A DNA stretch of 64,000 bases from Pseudomonadota bacterium (GCA_023387695.1 JAEWHT010000455.1:3470-67469), one strand, 5' to 3'; positions 24,774 through 34,205 are shown, numbered from the stretch's first letter. Program-made: numbers and translations. Notes: generated by a model from the sequence alone, not told the origin.

Positions 24774-26771
24774 ATGAAAATGCGTTTGTCGATTTCCTCG
24801 ACTATTGTTGCGTTTGGTCTTCTCCTTGTCGTCGGCTTCTCGGCGGTGCTGGCGACCAGCGTCTACGCGTTGCGTGAGCTTAAGGTCGGCGGTCCGCTCT
24901 ATTCCGACATCAAGCTGGGTAACGATCTCGTCGCCGACATTCTGCCGCCTCCGGCCTACGTGCTCGAAGCCTACCTGGTTGCAACGCTGGCGATGCGGGA
25001 GCCGGATCGCCTGGCCGCTCACGGCGAGCGTCTGGTCCAGCTCCGAAAGGACTATGAGGACCGCAAGGCATTCTGGAGCACGTCCAGCCTGGCCGCGGAT
25101 CTGAAGACGGCATTGGTCTCGAAATCCGACGTCGAAGTTCAGAAGTTCTGGAAGCTGGTGTTCGATCAGCTCGTGCCGGCTCTGACTGGCAAGGACGCGA
25201 TTTCGGCCGAGCGGGCTTACGCTCAATTGAGGGACACCTACACGGCCCATCGCGGCATCATCGATGGCATCGTCGAGGGGGCCAACAAGCAGAACGCCGA
25301 CATGGAAAAGCTCGCCGCCGAGCGCGACGCCTCTATTTCCTATGTCGTGTGGGGCGTATCCGCGGCCGTGCTTGCCCTGATCATCGGCGGTATCGGATTC
25401 GTCGCTTTCGGGGTGGTGCGCCCGATCGTTCGGATGACCGGCGCGATGCAGAAGCTCGCGACCGGCGATCTCTCCGCGGACGTACCCTATGCGACGCGCC
25501 GCGACGAAGTGGGCTCGATGGCCAGCGCGCTGGCCGTTTTCAAGCAGGGCGCGCTCGACAATGCGCGGCTGCGCGAGGAGCAGGTTCGCAACGAGGAACA
25601 GGCAAACGTGGCGAAGCGCAAGGCGCTGCTGAACATGGCTGCCACCGTGGAGCGCGAAACCGGAGCATCGGTTCAGACGGCCACCGGCGCAACCCAGGGT
25701 GTGGAGCGTGCTGCCACCAATCTCTCGGATATCGCGCGTGATCTGTCGATGGAATCGCAAGGCGTCGCTGCGGCCTCCGAGCAGGCCCTCGCCAGCGCGG
25801 ACACCGTCTCCGCCGCGGCCGAAGAGCTGACGGCATCGATTCGCGAGATTTCAGGACAATTGGCGCGCGCGAGCCAGGTCACCGCATCGGCCGTTGCCGG
25901 ACGGGAGCGGGCGCAGGCCACCATTCAGGCCCTGTCGGGCTCCGTGAGGAAGATTGCCGAAGTCTCCGATCTGATCGGAGGCATCGCCGGCCAGACCAAT
26001 TTGCTTGCCTTGAACGCGACGATCGAGGCCGCGCGCGCGGGCGAGGCCGGTCGTGGCTTCGCCGTCGTGGCCGCAGAAGTGAAATCCTTGTCCAACCAGA
26101 CGGCCAAATCGACCGAAGAAATTGCCCGGCTGATCTCGGAGATTCAGGCATCGACGCAGGCCGCGGTGGATGCAGTCGAGGAGATGGGTGGCCAGATCAC
26201 CGAGATCGACAGCGTTGCGACGTCGGTCGCCGCGGCCATGGAGGAGCAGGATGCGGCGACGCGTGAGATCGCGCGGTCCATCCAGGAGTCGGCATCCGCG
26301 GCCAAAGAGGTGTCTGCCAAGATCGCCCGCGTCAGCCAGGACGCCGATTCCGTCAACACAAGCGCGGCCGAGATGCGTGAGGCGATTTCCGGCGTATCTT
26401 CGAACCTGTCGTCGCTGCAATCGGTCCTCGTCCGCACCGTGCGCAGTTCGGCCGCCGAGGTCGATCGTCGTCTCAGCAAGCGCTATCCGACCGATCTGGA
26501 AGTCACCGTCACGGACAGCCGGCAAGCGATGCACGCGACCGCCTTGGTCGATCTTTCGGAAGGTGGTGCCTGGATCCGCTGCGCGCCGCAACTCGGCCTC
26601 AACGAGACCGGGGTGCTGCGTATCAAGGGATTTGCATTGGCGCTCCCGTTCACCGTGCGGACTCTCGATGGTGAAGCCGCGCACGTGGCCTTTGCCCTGG
26701 ACGACACGCAAAGGGCAGAGCTCGGCCGCTACATCGGCCGGAATTTCGGAGAAGCGGCTGAGGCTGCCTGA
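24774..26771 (+). CDS. Methyl-accepting chemotaxis protein with C-terminal PilZ domain
   Basis: This 665-residue chemoreceptor has a first membrane helix (about 8-30), a helical sensor domain, a second helix (about 190-215), HAMP (about 215-270) and a signalling coiled coil. The coil's hairpin tip contains GGIAGQTNLLALNATIEAARAGEAGRGF. From about residue 560 it carries a PilZ domain with the c-di-GMP-binding motifs RLSKR and VDLSEGGAW, so chemotaxis output may respond to c-di-GMP. ATG 24774 is chosen because it starts the signal-anchor helix region. The ligand is unknown. No che genes are adjacent. Confidence 0.92.
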   Translation: MKMRLSISSTIVAFGLLLVVGFSAVLATSVYALRELKVGGPLYSDIKLGNDLVADILPPPAYVLEAYLVATLAMREPDRLAAHGERLVQLRKDYEDRKAFWSTSSLAADLKTALVSKSDVEVQKFWKLVFDQLVPALTGKDAISAERAYAQLRDTYTAHRGIIDGIVEGANKQNADMEKLAAERDASISYVVWGVSAAVLALIIGGIGFVAFGVVRPIVRMTGAMQKLATGDLSADVPYATRRDEVGSMASALAVFKQGALDNARLREEQVRNEEQANVAKRKALLNMAATVERETGASVQTATGATQGVERAATNLSDIARDLSMESQGVAAASEQALASADTVSAAAEELTASIREISGQLARASQVTASAVAGRERAQATIQALSGSVRKIAEVSDLIGGIAGQTNLLALNATIEAARAGEAGRGFAVVAAEVKSLSNQTAKSTEEIARLISEIQASTQAAVDAVEEMGGQITEIDSVATSVAAAMEEQDAATREIARSIQESASAAKEVSAKIARVSQDADSVNTSAAEMREAISGVSSNLSSLQSVLVRTVRSSAAEVDRRLSKRYPTDLEVTVTDSRQAMHATALVDLSEGGAWIRCAPQLGLNETGVLRIKGFALALPFTVRTLDGEAAHVAFALDDTQRAELGRYIGRNFGEAAEAA

Positions 26772-26852
26772 GAGCCGTGGAGCGCGCGCATCTGCCGCTG
26801 GTGTCCATAATGATGATCGTGCAGTATTGCGCGACACGGGGGCATCGTGGTC

Positions 26853-27914
26853 ATGACGAATCCGCAACTACCGGCGGTCGCTGAGCCTGGCTATCTCACC
26901 GCAACGCTGCGCAAGGCGGGCGCGCTGGATGCGGGCGCCGTGCGCGAGGTGAAGGTGCTTTACGAGCGCGACACCGTGGTCTCGCACGTCACCCGGCTCG
27001 GTCTGCGCTATGTCGGCGAGTCCACCGGTGCGCCGCAGACCTTGATCCTCAAGACACCACATGCCGATTTTGCCGAGACGCTCGCCAATGGTGGCCGGCA
27101 CGAGGTGACCTTCTATACGCAGCTCGCACCGAGCATGCCGGCAGGATTGACGCCGCGCTGCTTTGACGGACTCTTCGACGAAGAGACGCTTAACTGGCAT
27201 CTCTTGCTTGAAGATCTCTCGGAGAGTCATGAGATTGCGACACAATGGCCACTTCCGCCATCGCGTGAGCAGACGACTGCGATCGTCACCACGCTCGCGC
27301 GCTGGCACGCGGCGTGGTGGGATCATCCCGATCTCGGCCACACTGTCGGCACCTGGGCGAGCCCCGAAGACAGCGCGCAGCACATCGAGACTTTCGCGGG
27401 TCATTACGACCGGTTCGCGGATCTGCTTGGCGATCGCCTCAGCGAAGAACGCCGCATTCTTTATCGGCGTCTTATTGATCAATCGGCCCGGCTCTCCGAG
27501 CGCTACTTTTCGCGCCGGAATCTCAGTATCACCCATGGTGATGCCCATACCTGGAATTTTTTTCTCCCGCGCGCAGGCGTCGATGACACTGTGCGCATCT
27601 TCGATTTCGACTTGTGGGGCGTCAACGTCCCGACCAACGACCTCGCCTACATGATGGCGCTCCATTGGTTTCCGGAGCGTCGGCAGGCGCTCGAACGCTC
27701 GTTGCTCAATCTCTATCACGAGACGTTGCTGGCAAGCGGTATCACCGGTTACACGCGCGGCGCGCTTGATCGTGACTACCGCTGGTCGGTGCTCTGGCAC
27801 ATCACCAAGCCGGTCTGGCAATGGGCCATCAACATCCCGCCGGGGATCTGGTGGCCCCATCTGGAGCGGATCATGATGGCGGTCGAGGATTTGGGGTGCG
27901 AGGAGTTGTTGTAG
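26853..27914 (+). CDS. Aminoglycoside-phosphotransferase/ecdysteroid-kinase-like protein
   Basis: This 353-residue kinase-fold protein has the catalytic loop SITHGDAHTWNFFL and the metal-binding IFDFDLWG. An N-lobe lysine is in LILKTPH. It belongs to the APH/choline-kinase superfamily, in the branch related to ecdysteroid kinases. The phosphate acceptor is a small molecule that cannot be named from sequence, and resistance should not be assumed. ATG 26853 is preferred to a GTG two codons earlier. It converges on the efflux genes across a palindromic repeat. Confidence 0.82.
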   Translation: MTNPQLPAVAEPGYLTATLRKAGALDAGAVREVKVLYERDTVVSHVTRLGLRYVGESTGAPQTLILKTPHADFAETLANGGRHEVTFYTQLAPSMPAGLTPRCFDGLFDEETLNWHLLLEDLSESHEIATQWPLPPSREQTTAIVTTLARWHAAWWDHPDLGHTVGTWASPEDSAQHIETFAGHYDRFADLLGDRLSEERRILYRRLIDQSARLSERYFSRRNLSITHGDAHTWNFFLPRAGVDDTVRIFDFDLWGVNVPTNDLAYMMALHWFPERRQALERSLLNLYHETLLASGITGYTRGALDRDYRWSVLWHITKPVWQWAINIPPGIWWPHLERIMMAVEDLGCEELL

Positions 27915-27918
27915 GACT

Positions 27919-28042
27919 CTCGTGTCCCGGGCGCGGTGCAGCGTGTAACGCTGCGCCGCAGAACCGGGACCCAGAATGCCGCGGAATGGGCCCCGGCTCA
28001 GCAGCGCATCACTTGCGTGCTGCGCAGCGTCCGGGGCACGAG
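27919..28042. repeat. Large palindromic element between convergent genes
   Basis: The outer arms are ctcgtg (27919) and cacgag (28037-28042). Inside are gtcccgg/ccgggac arms enclosing gcggtgcagcg/cgctgcgccgc, and a second hairpin around gcagcgcatcacttgcgtgctgc. It begins four bases after the phosphotransferase stop and ends nine bases before the efflux gene stop, filling the convergent gap. Confidence 0.65.
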
Positions 28043-28051
28043 ACCGCCCCG

Positions 28052-29602
28052 CTACTCCATCACCGCATGTTCCGGCCCGGTCGCCTGCTTGCGCAGTGTG
28101 GCCTTGGTCGAGCCGATCATCAGCGCCAGCGGGATGGTGCAGAGGATGAAGAACATCACTAGCTGATAATCGTGCGCGAAGGCGATGATCTGCGATTGCA
28201 CGCTGACCATGCGGTCGGCCATGGCGCGGCCAGCATCGGTGGACAGGTTGATCATGCCGCGCACGTCGGGCATCTGGAGCGCGTGGTTGAACGGGTTGAT
28301 GTACTCCGACAGGATCGCGTAGGTCTTGCGCGAGCCCTGGGTCAGCTCGGCGATGACGATGGAGATGCCGACGGAGCTTGCGACGTTACGCATCAAGGTC
28401 AGCATCGAGGTGCCGTCGGTGCGCAAATGGTTCGGCAGCGTCAGGAACGACACCGTCGACAGCGGCACGAAGACGAGGCCGAAGCCAAAGCCCTGGATCA
28501 CGCTGACGATGACGATTTCCGGCACCTGGGTCTGGTCGGTCCAGCCGGTCATCCGGAACAATGAGGCCGCCGTCAACGACAGGCCGCAGATGATCAGCGT
28601 GCGCGCCTCGATGTAGCGCATGATGCGGCCGACCATCATCATGGCGAAGAAGGTGCCGAAGCCGCGGCTCGCGAGCAGGCCGCCGGCGGTCATGATGGGA
28701 TAGCCGATGACGTTCTGAAGGTAGGGCGAGGCCAGCGCCATCGTCGAGTAGAGCACGAGGCCCATCACCGTCATGAAGATGCAGCCGGTGAGGAAGTTGC
28801 GGTCTTTGAACAGCGCAAACTGGATGAAGGGGCGCGAGGTCGTGAAGGAGTGCGCAAAGAAATAATAGAACGCGATACCTGAGATGATGAACTCGGTCAC
28901 GATCTCGACTGACTCGAACCAGTCGAGCTGCTCGCCGCGGTCGAGCGCGAGCTGAAGCGCGCCGATCGCGATCGCCAGCGCACCAAAGCCGAACCAGTCG
29001 AATTTCAGGCTGAGATTCTTGTCGGTCTCGTCCATGAAGACCGCGAGCCCGAGCACGGTGATCGCGCCGAACGGCAGATTGACGAAAAAGACCCAGTGCC
29101 AGGAATAGCTCTCGGTCAGCCAGGCGCCGAGCGAGGGACCCATGATCGGGCCCATCATCACGCCCATGCCCCAGATCGACATCGCGGTGGCGCGTTCCTG
29201 GAGCGTGTAATAGTCGAGCATGACGGATTGCGACAACGGCACCAAGGCGGCGCCGAACACGCCTTGCAGCAGGCGGAACAGCACCATCTGGTTGATGTCT
29301 TGTGCAAGCCCGCACAACACGGATGCGAACGTAAAGCCGGCCGCGCAGATGATGAAGATGCGTTTGCGGCCGAAGCGGTTCGAGATCCAGCCGACCGGCG
29401 CCGTCATGATGGCGGCGGCGACGATGTAGGAGGTCAGCACCCAGTTGATCTGGTCTTGCGAGGCCGACAGCGTCCCCTGCATGTAGGGCAGGGCAACGTT
29501 GGCGATCGTCGTGTCGAGCGCCTGCATGATGGTCGCCGTCATGGCGCAGATCGTCACCATGTTCCGGCGCAAGCCGGGGACCATCAGGCTGGCATTGGAC
29601 AT
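28052..29602 (-). CDS. emrB: MFS multidrug efflux transporter, DHA2 (EmrB/QacA) family
   Basis: This 516-residue inner-membrane proton antiporter has 14 predicted helices. Family motifs include LDTTIANVALPYM in helix 1, NRFGRKR in the loop between helices 2 and 3, and GPSLGAWLTE. ATG 29602 lies four bases after the stop of the membrane-fusion gene, so it is cotranscribed and probably coupled. It would work with EmrA and an outer-membrane channel encoded elsewhere. Substrates are probably hydrophobic drugs, uncouplers or plant phenolics. Expression is likely controlled by the upstream MarR protein. Confidence 0.92.
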   Translation of the reverse strand: MSNASLMVPGLRRNMVTICAMTATIMQALDTTIANVALPYMQGTLSASQDQINWVLTSYIVAAAIMTAPVGWISNRFGRKRIFIICAAGFTFASVLCGLAQDINQMVLFRLLQGVFGAALVPLSQSVMLDYYTLQERATAMSIWGMGVMMGPIMGPSLGAWLTESYSWHWVFFVNLPFGAITVLGLAVFMDETDKNLSLKFDWFGFGALAIAIGALQLALDRGEQLDWFESVEIVTEFIISGIAFYYFFAHSFTTSRPFIQFALFKDRNFLTGCIFMTVMGLVLYSTMALASPYLQNVIGYPIMTAGGLLASRGFGTFFAMMMVGRIMRYIEARTLIICGLSLTAASLFRMTGWTDQTQVPEIVIVSVIQGFGFGLVFVPLSTVSFLTLPNHLRTDGTSMLTLMRNVASSVGISIVIAELTQGSRKTYAILSEYINPFNHALQMPDVRGMINLSTDAGRAMADRMVSVQSQIIAFAHDYQLVMFFILCTIPLALMIGSTKATLRKQATGPEHAVME

Positions 29603-29606
29603 CGAC

Positions 29607-30770
29607 TTAGTCCTTGTCCTGGCTTGCGGTCGCCGACAGGCCGAGCAGGCCGGCGAGCGAGCGCTGGTGGCCGGTGTCGATGGTGGCATAGACACTCATG
29701 CCGGCCTTGAGCTTCTTCACGTATTTGTCGCTCGCGTCGAAATAGATCCGGATCGGCACACGCTGCACCACCTTGACGAAGTTGCCGGTGGCGTTCTGCG
29801 GCGGCAGGATCGCGAATTGCGCGCCGGTGCCGGGCGAGAGCGAACCGATCGTGCCCTTGAAGACGTGGTTCGGGAACGCGTCGACCTCGAGCGTCACTGG
29901 TTGCCCTTCGATGACGTAGGTGAGATCGCTCTCCTTCGGATTGGCGTCGACCCAGGGATGGTCGATGTCCATGATGGCGAACACCGGCGTGCCGGCGGTA
30001 ACGAAGCGGCCGAGCTGGATCTGGTCGACCTGGGTGGCGACGCCGGCCATTGGCGCGAGCAACACGGTGTGCGCGAGATTGCGCTCGGCGTCACCAAGCT
30101 TGGCCTTGGCCTGTGCATAGGGAGGGAACTGCTCCATCGGCAGCTCGGGATTGCCGAGCAGCTGCGTCTTGGCGTTGGAGAGCTGCTGCCGGACGAATTG
30201 CGCCTGCGCGCCGGCCGTGACATAGGCCGTGGACGCGTTGTCGAGGTCGAGCTGCGAACCGAACTTGTTGTTGACCAGCGCCTGCTTGCGCTCGACGTCG
30301 CGCTGCTTCAGGTCCATGCCCTGCTGCGCCAGGTCGAGCATCTGGCCGTAGATCTTGATGTTGGCGACGAGATTGTCATAGGTCGTCTGCGCCTGCATCA
30401 GCTGCGCCTTGGCCTCGTCCACCGCGAGGCGGAACGGCACGGGGTCGATTTCGAACAGTTCGTCGCCCTGTTTGACCAGCTGGCCTTCCTTCACGACGAC
30501 TTTCTGGATCTTGCCGGAGATGTCAGGCGTCACCAGCACCTTCTGCGCGCCGACATAGGCATCGTCAGTGCCGACATAGCGGCCACCGTTGAGATAGAGA
30601 GTCAATCCGCCGACGACGGCGACGACCGGCAGCACCACCATCAGCAGGAAACGGCGATAGCGGCGCAGGCCGGCGATGAAGCGGCGACGCGGATCGGTGC
30701 CGGCCTTCTTGGTCGGCTTGCCGCTGTCGATTTTCTGCTCCGGCTGGAATTTGAGGACCTGATCAGCCAT
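29607..30770 (-). CDS. emrA: HlyD/EmrA family membrane-fusion protein
   Basis: This 387-residue periplasmic adaptor has a basic N-terminus, a single membrane anchor (about 38-60), split biotinyl-lipoyl halves (DAYVGAQKVLVTPDISGKIQKVVVKEGQLVKQGDELF and HTVLLAPMAGVATQV), a coiled-coil hairpin between them and a beta-barrel domain. It links the EmrB pump to an outer-membrane channel. ATG 30770 overlaps the marR stop by eight bases, so translation is probably coupled to the regulator gene. The next gene, emrB, starts four bases downstream. Confidence 0.92.
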   Translation of the reverse strand: MADQVLKFQPEQKIDSGKPTKKAGTDPRRRFIAGLRRYRRFLLMVVLPVVAVVGGLTLYLNGGRYVGTDDAYVGAQKVLVTPDISGKIQKVVVKEGQLVKQGDELFEIDPVPFRLAVDEAKAQLMQAQTTYDNLVANIKIYGQMLDLAQQGMDLKQRDVERKQALVNNKFGSQLDLDNASTAYVTAGAQAQFVRQQLSNAKTQLLGNPELPMEQFPPYAQAKAKLGDAERNLAHTVLLAPMAGVATQVDQIQLGRFVTAGTPVFAIMDIDHPWVDANPKESDLTYVIEGQPVTLEVDAFPNHVFKGTIGSLSPGTGAQFAILPPQNATGNFVKVVQRVPIRIYFDASDKYVKKLKAGMSVYATIDTGHQRSLAGLLGLSATASQDKD

Positions 30771-31245
30771 AGCGCTGCTCCTTACGCGCTTGTTCCGCAC
30801 CAGAGGCCTGGATCGCGGTTCGCACGTTTTCCTTGATGGTTTCGAGTTGAACGAGGAGGCGGTGGGCATCTGTCGGGCTGATGCCGTCGAGCGCGTTCGC
30901 CGTGAGTTCCGATTTCAGGCCGCTCATCTTGCCGAGCAGTGCACGGCCGGCCTTCTTGAGGTAGAGGCGCTTGACCCGGCGGTCCGAGGCGTCGCTGCGG
31001 CGCTCGATCCAGTCGCTGTCGCAGAGCTTGTCGATCAGTCGCGTCAGCGTGATCGGCTGCATTTCCAGCAGCTCGGCGAGTTCCGACTGTTTCATGCCTT
31101 CGCTGCGCTCGACCTTGGCCAGCACCGCCCATTGGGCGCGGGTGATGCCGAAGCGCGAGGCCTCCTTGTCGGCATAGACGCGCAACAGGCGGTAGAGCTC
31201 GCCGAGGGTGAAGAGAAAGTTCTGGTCGACAGACCCGCGGGTCAT
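30763..31245 (-). CDS. MarR family transcriptional repressor of the efflux operon
   Basis: This 160-residue dimeric winged-helix regulator has the recognition-helix region MKQSELAELLEMQPITLTRLIDKL and the wing DRRVKRLYLKKAG. It is the first gene of the marR-emrA-emrB operon and probably represses it until an effector (phenolic or drug) binds. ATG 31245 is preferred over a TTG five codons upstream. Repeated ATAAGCTTG half-sites overlap this start codon and the DNA just upstream, which fits autoregulation. Confidence 0.9.
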   Translation of the reverse strand: MTRGSVDQNFLFTLGELYRLLRVYADKEASRFGITRAQWAVLAKVERSEGMKQSELAELLEMQPITLTRLIDKLCDSDWIERRSDASDRRVKRLYLKKAGRALLGKMSGLKSELTANALDGISPTDAHRLLVQLETIKENVRTAIQASGAEQARKEQRYG

Positions 31246-31288
31246 AAGCTTGGTCTCCAATAAGCTTGGATATAATAAGCAAGCTTAT
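31244..31288. promoter_or_regulatory. Probable MarR operator (ATAAGCTTG half-sites)
   Basis: ATAAGCTTG (31260-31268) and its exact inverse CAAGCTTAT (31280-31288) form a perfect inverted repeat with an 11-bp AT-rich spacer. A third half-site, ATAAGCTTGG, lies at 31244-31253 and overlaps the marR start codon; it is a direct repeat 16 bp from the second. The position at the head of the efflux operon, the symmetry and the AT-rich content fit a MarR-type autoregulatory site, with the promoter inside it. Confidence 0.7.
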
Positions 31289-31401
31289 GATTATTTCATG
31301 GCGGGTTAACGCGACGCTGTCCCGCAGCAAAAGCATGGCTGACCGCCGCGGCGCCGGTCGTGCTTTGGGTTCCCAGGCCGAAATGCTAGAAGGCGGGCCG
31401 A

Positions 31402-31896
31402 ATGACCCTCGCAAAGCCGGCCTTTCCGACGCCCGACCATGATCACGGCCGCTGCACCGCGGACGCGCTGGCGCATGCAGAAGCGGTTTGCGAGGCTCGC
31501 GCGCAGAAATTCACTCCGATCCGCCGCCAGGTGTTGGGTGCGCTGCTCTCCAGCCATCGGCCGCTCGGCGCCTACGAAGTGATCGACGAACTCGCCAAGT
31601 CGATGCCGCGGCCGGCGCCGATCACGGTCTACCGTGCTCTCGATTTCTTGATGGCGAACGGCCTCGTGCATCGCATCGAAAGCCGCAACGCTTATCTCGC
31701 TTGCGCTGCACACGACCATGATGCGACCTCGGCGGTCGCGTTCCTGATCTGCGAGCGCTGCGGTCTCGTCGGCGAGATCCCGTCCGGATCCTTCGCCAAG
31801 GAACTCAACGCCGCGGCGCGGGCCTCAGGCTTCGCGCCAAAGCTTTCCGTGGTCGAGATCACGGGCATCTGTACCCATTGTCAGAAAACGTCTTGA
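31402..31896 (+). CDS. zur: Fur-family regulator, zinc uptake regulator type
   Basis: This 164-residue protein has a winged helix (FTPIRRQVLGALLSSHRPLGAYEVIDEL, then PITVYRALDFLMANGLVHRI) and a dimerisation domain with zinc-binding Cys pairs CERCG and CTHC. Histidine-rich HDHD (ACAAHDHDA) and an N-terminal HDHGRC fit Zur better than Fur. It would repress zinc-uptake genes when zinc is ample. No znuABC genes lie in the window. The start at ATG 31402 is clear. An EamA transporter gene follows 35 bp after its stop. Confidence 0.88.
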   Translation: MTLAKPAFPTPDHDHGRCTADALAHAEAVCEARAQKFTPIRRQVLGALLSSHRPLGAYEVIDELAKSMPRPAPITVYRALDFLMANGLVHRIESRNAYLACAAHDHDATSAVAFLICERCGLVGEIPSGSFAKELNAAARASGFAPKLSVVEITGICTHCQKTS

Positions 31897-31931
31897 AGCA
31901 ACAACGGCGCAAAGCCGGATCTCGGGAAGAC

Positions 31932-32885
31932 ATGTCCTCACCTCAAGCCATTCCGTCCGCCGGCCGCCCCCTCAGTGCCGGCGCCATCGCACTGATGCTC
32001 ATGCTGTGCCTGACCTGGGCCTTCAACCAGATCGCGGTGAAGCTGGTGCTGCCGGATATCCCGCCGATGCTGCAGGCGATGATCCGTTCAATGGGCGCGC
32101 TGCCGGTGTTGTTCCTGATCGGCACGTTTCGCGGCGTCAAGTTCTTCGAGAATGACGACACGTGGAAGCCGGGCCTGATCGCCGGGCTCATGTTCGGCAT
32201 CGAATTCGTTCTGATCTTCCAGGGCCTGCGACTGACCTCGGCGTCCCGCGCGGTGGTGTTCCTCTACACGGCGCCATTTTTTGTCGCGCTCGGCTCCTAT
32301 CAGGTGCTTGGCGAGCGCCTTGGCAGCACGCAATGGCTGGGTTTAGCCGTAAGCTTTGCTGGCGTCGCGCTCGCGATCGGCGTGCCACAGGCCAATGTCG
32401 ATTCGCACGTTCTGCTCGGCGATCTCATGATCGTGCTCGGCGCATCGCTGTGGGCTGCGACCACGCTGGTGGCCAAGGGCACGCGACTGCGCTTCGCTGC
32501 GCCGGAGAAGGCGCTCGGCTATCAGGTCGCGACCTCGATCCCGATCCTCGGCTGCGCCGCCTGGCTGTTCGGCGAATCCATCACCCACACCCCGTCGCCG
32601 CTGTCGTTCGCCCTGATGGCCTTCCAGGCGATTTGGGTGGTCGGAACCACGTTCACGCTTTGGTTCGCGCTGGTGAAGGCCTATTCGGCCAGCAAATTGT
32701 CCGCTTTTACCTTCATCACCCCTTTGTTTGGCGTGGTGGGTAGCTATTTCATCATGCACGACACCCTGAGCCTGGCCTTTGGGGCGGCAGCCGTCCTTGT
32801 AATTGCTGGGCTTTTTCTGGTTAACCGTCCCAGCCCATCAGCTGCGGCGCCGGCTGATGCATTGCTGAACGTCACCAAAACCTGA
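31932..32885 (+). CDS. EamA/DMT family transporter
   Basis: This 317-residue membrane protein has ten predicted helices in two EamA repeats (LTWAFNQIAVKLVLPDIPPMLQAMIR in the first, FTFITPLFGVVGSYF in the second). It probably exports a metabolite or amino acid. ATG 31932 is chosen, 35 bp after the zur stop; an in-frame ATG at 31878 overlaps zur. Cotranscription with zur is possible, but a zinc link is not implied by the sequence. The ispG gene starts 12 bases downstream. Confidence 0.87.
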   Translation: MSSPQAIPSAGRPLSAGAIALMLMLCLTWAFNQIAVKLVLPDIPPMLQAMIRSMGALPVLFLIGTFRGVKFFENDDTWKPGLIAGLMFGIEFVLIFQGLRLTSASRAVVFLYTAPFFVALGSYQVLGERLGSTQWLGLAVSFAGVALAIGVPQANVDSHVLLGDLMIVLGASLWAATTLVAKGTRLRFAAPEKALGYQVATSIPILGCAAWLFGESITHTPSPLSFALMAFQAIWVVGTTFTLWFALVKAYSASKLSAFTFITPLFGVVGSYFIMHDTLSLAFGAAAVLVIAGLFLVNRPSPSAAAPADALLNVTKT

Positions 32886-32897
32886 TATTTGGACCCC

Positions 32898-34181
32898 ATG
32901 AACAAGCCCGAAAACACCATCGATTCCGACATCGCGGGGCCCAGGCCGCGCCATCACACCACTCAGGTCAAGGTCGGCAACGTTGCCGTCGGCGGCGGTG
33001 CGCCGATCGTCGTGCAGTCGATGACCAACACCGACACCGCGGATATCGACGGCACCATCGCCCAGGTCGCAGCGCTCGCGCGAGCCGGCTCCGAAATGGT
33101 CCGCATCACCGTGGATCGCGAAGAGGCCGCAGCCGCCGTTCCGCATATTCGCGACGGCCTCGCCAAGCGCGGCATCACCACGCCGCTGATCGGCGACTTC
33201 CATTACATCGGCCACAAGCTGCTCGCGGCCTATCCGGCCTGCGCCGAAGCGCTGGCGAAGTATCGCATCAATCCCGGCAATGTCGGCTTCAAGGACAAGC
33301 GCGACACCCAGTTCGGCGACATTATCGAGATCGCGAACAAGAACAACAAGCCGGTCCGCATCGGCGCGAACTGGGGCTCGCTCGACCAGGAACTGCTCAC
33401 CAAGCTGATGGACGAGAACGCCGCATCCGCCAATCCGCGCGACGTGCGCGCGGTGACTCGCGAGGCGATGGTGCAGTCGGCGCTGCTGTCGGCTGCGCGT
33501 GCCGAAGAGCTCGGCATGCCCAAGGATCGCATCATCCTCTCCGCCAAGGTTTCGGCGGTGCAGGACCTCATCGCGGTTTATCAGGATCTCGCCAGCCGTT
33601 CCGACTACGCCATCCATCTCGGCCTGACCGAGGCCGGCATGGGCACCAAGGGCATCGTGGCGTCCTCGGCTGCGCTCGGCATCCTGCTGCAGCAGGGCAT
33701 CGGCGACACCATCCGTATCTCGCTGACGCCGGAACCCGGCGGCGATCGTACCCGTGAAGTGCAAGTCGGCCAGGAGCTGCTGCAGACCATGGGCTTCCGC
33801 ACCTTCGTGCCGCTGGTTGCTGCGTGCCCCGGTTGCGGCCGCACCACCTCGACGACGTTCCAGGAGCTGGCGAGCTCGATCCAGGGTTTCATCCGTGACG
33901 AGATGCCGAACTGGAAGACGAAATATCCGGGCGTCGAAGAGCTCAACGTCGCGGTGATGGGCTGCATCGTTAACGGCCCCGGCGAATCCAAGCACGCCAA
34001 TATCGGCATCTCCTTGCCCGGCACCGGCGAAGCGCCGGCCGCGCCCGTCTTCGTCGACGGCAAGAAGTTCCGCACGCTGCGCGGTCCGACCATCTCCGCC
34101 GACTTCAAGGCGCTGGTGATCGACTATATCGACCAGCGCTACGGCCAGGGCGCCAAGGTGCCTGCGCCCGCGGCGGAGTAA
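32898..34181 (+). CDS. ispG: 4-hydroxy-3-methylbut-2-enyl diphosphate synthase (flavodoxin)
   Basis: This 427-residue [4Fe-4S] enzyme of the non-mevalonate isoprenoid pathway converts MEcPP to HMBPP. The TIM-barrel part starts with VGGGAPIVVQSMTNTDT. Cluster cysteines are in CPGCGRTT and GCIVNGPGE. It is an essential housekeeping gene, and an intrinsic terminator follows. ATG 32898 is preferred to a TTG three codons earlier. A polyprenyl synthase acting later in isoprenoid synthesis is encoded at 42429-43352. Confidence 0.96.
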   Translation: MNKPENTIDSDIAGPRPRHHTTQVKVGNVAVGGGAPIVVQSMTNTDTADIDGTIAQVAALARAGSEMVRITVDREEAAAAVPHIRDGLAKRGITTPLIGDFHYIGHKLLAAYPACAEALAKYRINPGNVGFKDKRDTQFGDIIEIANKNNKPVRIGANWGSLDQELLTKLMDENAASANPRDVRAVTREAMVQSALLSAARAEELGMPKDRIILSAKVSAVQDLIAVYQDLASRSDYAIHLGLTEAGMGTKGIVASSAALGILLQQGIGDTIRISLTPEPGGDRTREVQVGQELLQTMGFRTFVPLVAACPGCGRTTSTTFQELASSIQGFIRDEMPNWKTKYPGVEELNVAVMGCIVNGPGESKHANIGISLPGTGEAPAAPVFVDGKKFRTLRGPTISADFKALVIDYIDQRYGQGAKVPAPAAE

Positions 34182-34205
34182 GCGTCTCTCACCATCGGAA
34201 TCGTA

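Noticed and set aside
26853..27914. Calling the phosphotransferase an antibiotic resistance gene
   Set aside because: The fold is shared by many metabolic kinases, and no resistance-specific residues or mobile context are seen.
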